Assembly (NCBI GenBank): GCA_937893735.1
Contig: CALBGD010000478.1
Location: 1 to 5,691, forward strand
Length of the DNA: 5,691 nucleotides
Source of the DNA: an uncultured Clostridia bacterium
GTDB lineage: Bacteria; Bacillota; Clostridia; Oscillospirales; Ruminococcaceae
Reading direction: 5' to 3'
Of the stretch, positions 5,363 to 5,691 are shown piece by piece. Position 1 is the first letter of the stretch; every line of letters begins with the position of its first letter. The notes under the pieces are model-generated. The model searched no databases, was not told where the DNA came from, and saw only the letters and a program-made list of their open reading frames with translations. Both the position numbers and the translations under genes were made by a program.

Positions 5363-5364
5363 CC

Positions 5365-5691
5365 ATGAAGAAATACATTGCCCTCGCCGCCGTCTGCGCC
5401 GCCATTATAGCGGGAGTTTCCGCGCTTCCCGCCGCCGTTGAGGCAAGCGTGCCCGCCCTCCAGACAATCACCCCTAAAGAGGTCATCTACAACGAGACCG
5501 TCCGCGGAAGCGGCTCGCTGAGCTGCATAGGTCAGAGCAGCGTGACCTCCGCGCTGCCGCTGGTCATCAGCCATTACACTGTCGAAGAGGGAGATAAAGT
5601 GGAGGTAGGCGACGTTATCGCGGAGGTTGACCGCTCCGCAAGCGAAGCGTTTATCGGAAGTCTCGGAAAGGTGTCGCACCTCGCCGCAGCG
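5365..5691 (+). CDS. HlyD/MFP-type efflux adaptor protein (N-terminal part, runs off the window)
   Basis: The first 109 codons are visible, with no stop. The N-terminus is a signal anchor: MKKY, then a hydrophobic stretch at about 5-24 (IALAAVCAAIIAGVSALPAA). C11 lies inside the hydrophobic core and is not a lipobox, so this is not an obvious lipoprotein. The following part reads as a membrane fusion protein: VRGSGSLSCIGQSSVTSALPL (first beta strand of the barrel, about 46-66), then VISHYTVEEGDKVEVGDVIAEVD (about 67-89). The latter is the half lipoyl/biotinyl-like motif with EEGD.V..GD.IAEVD typical of HlyD and MacA adaptors. Such proteins link ABC exporters to the outside, and ABC genes often follow. 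ATG 5365 is chosen because AAAGGA (5350-5355) is 9 nt upstream; the in-frame ATG at 5356 touches the ribosome binding site. No consensus promoter is visible, and the leader is strongly structured. Confidence 0.8.
   Translation, partial: MKKYIALAAVCAAIIAGVSALPAAVEASVPALQTITPKEVIYNETVRGSGSLSCIGQSSVTSALPLVISHYTVEEGDKVEVGDVIAEVDRSASEAFIGSLGKVSHLAAA

Noticed and set aside
5344..5679. Minus-strand open frame opposite the efflux adaptor gene
   Set aside because: The plus-strand frame has a ribosome binding site, a signal anchor and a lipoyl-like motif. The minus-strand frame has none of these.

Overview
The window looks like chromosomal DNA of a mid-GC, Gram-positive Clostridia-type bacterium, perhaps Ruminococcus or another Oscillospiraceae. 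This is inferred from near-consensus vegetative promoters, purine-rich ribosome binding sites, short U-tailed terminators, a single-chain (eukaryote/archaea-like) glycyl-tRNA synthetase and an MgtE magnesium channel with a long structured leader. I see no phage, IS, CRISPR or tRNA genes.

Layout. Four genes run on the minus strand over 1-3662. In transcription order they are: branched-chain aminotransferase ilvE (3662 to 2598), a small GNAT acetyltransferase (2519 to 2067), mgtE (1806 to 403) and the 5' end of glyS (267, running off the window at 1). ilvE, mgtE and glyS each have a recognisable promoter, and terminators follow ilvE and mgtE, so these are mostly separate transcription units. 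The GNAT gene has no clear promoter and sits just behind the ilvE terminator. The mgtE leader of about 180 nt folds into a closed multi-helix structure resembling an M-box Mg2+ riboswitch. The ilvE and mgtE promoters each carry the same 11-bp palindrome, TTTTCAGAAAA, the core of the CodY box, at a similar distance upstream.

From 3663 to 4047 there is a divergent regulatory region. Rightward from it runs a 391-aa cytoplasmic protein (4048-5223) of unrecognised function. It has a small basic N-terminal domain resembling the RRXRR/PLMP domain, an aromatic-rich probably beta-sandwich middle, and a very acidic C-terminal coiled coil. A strong terminator closes it. A second rightward gene (5365 to the window end) encodes the N-terminus of a secreted or membrane-anchored HlyD/MFP-type efflux adaptor. 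Its leader (5290-5362) can fold into an almost perfect three-way junction that buries the Shine-Dalgarno sequence.

The genes are mostly unrelated housekeeping functions (Mg2+ uptake, branched-chain amino acid synthesis, tRNA charging). The most interesting parts are the non-coding elements and the unknown 391-aa protein.
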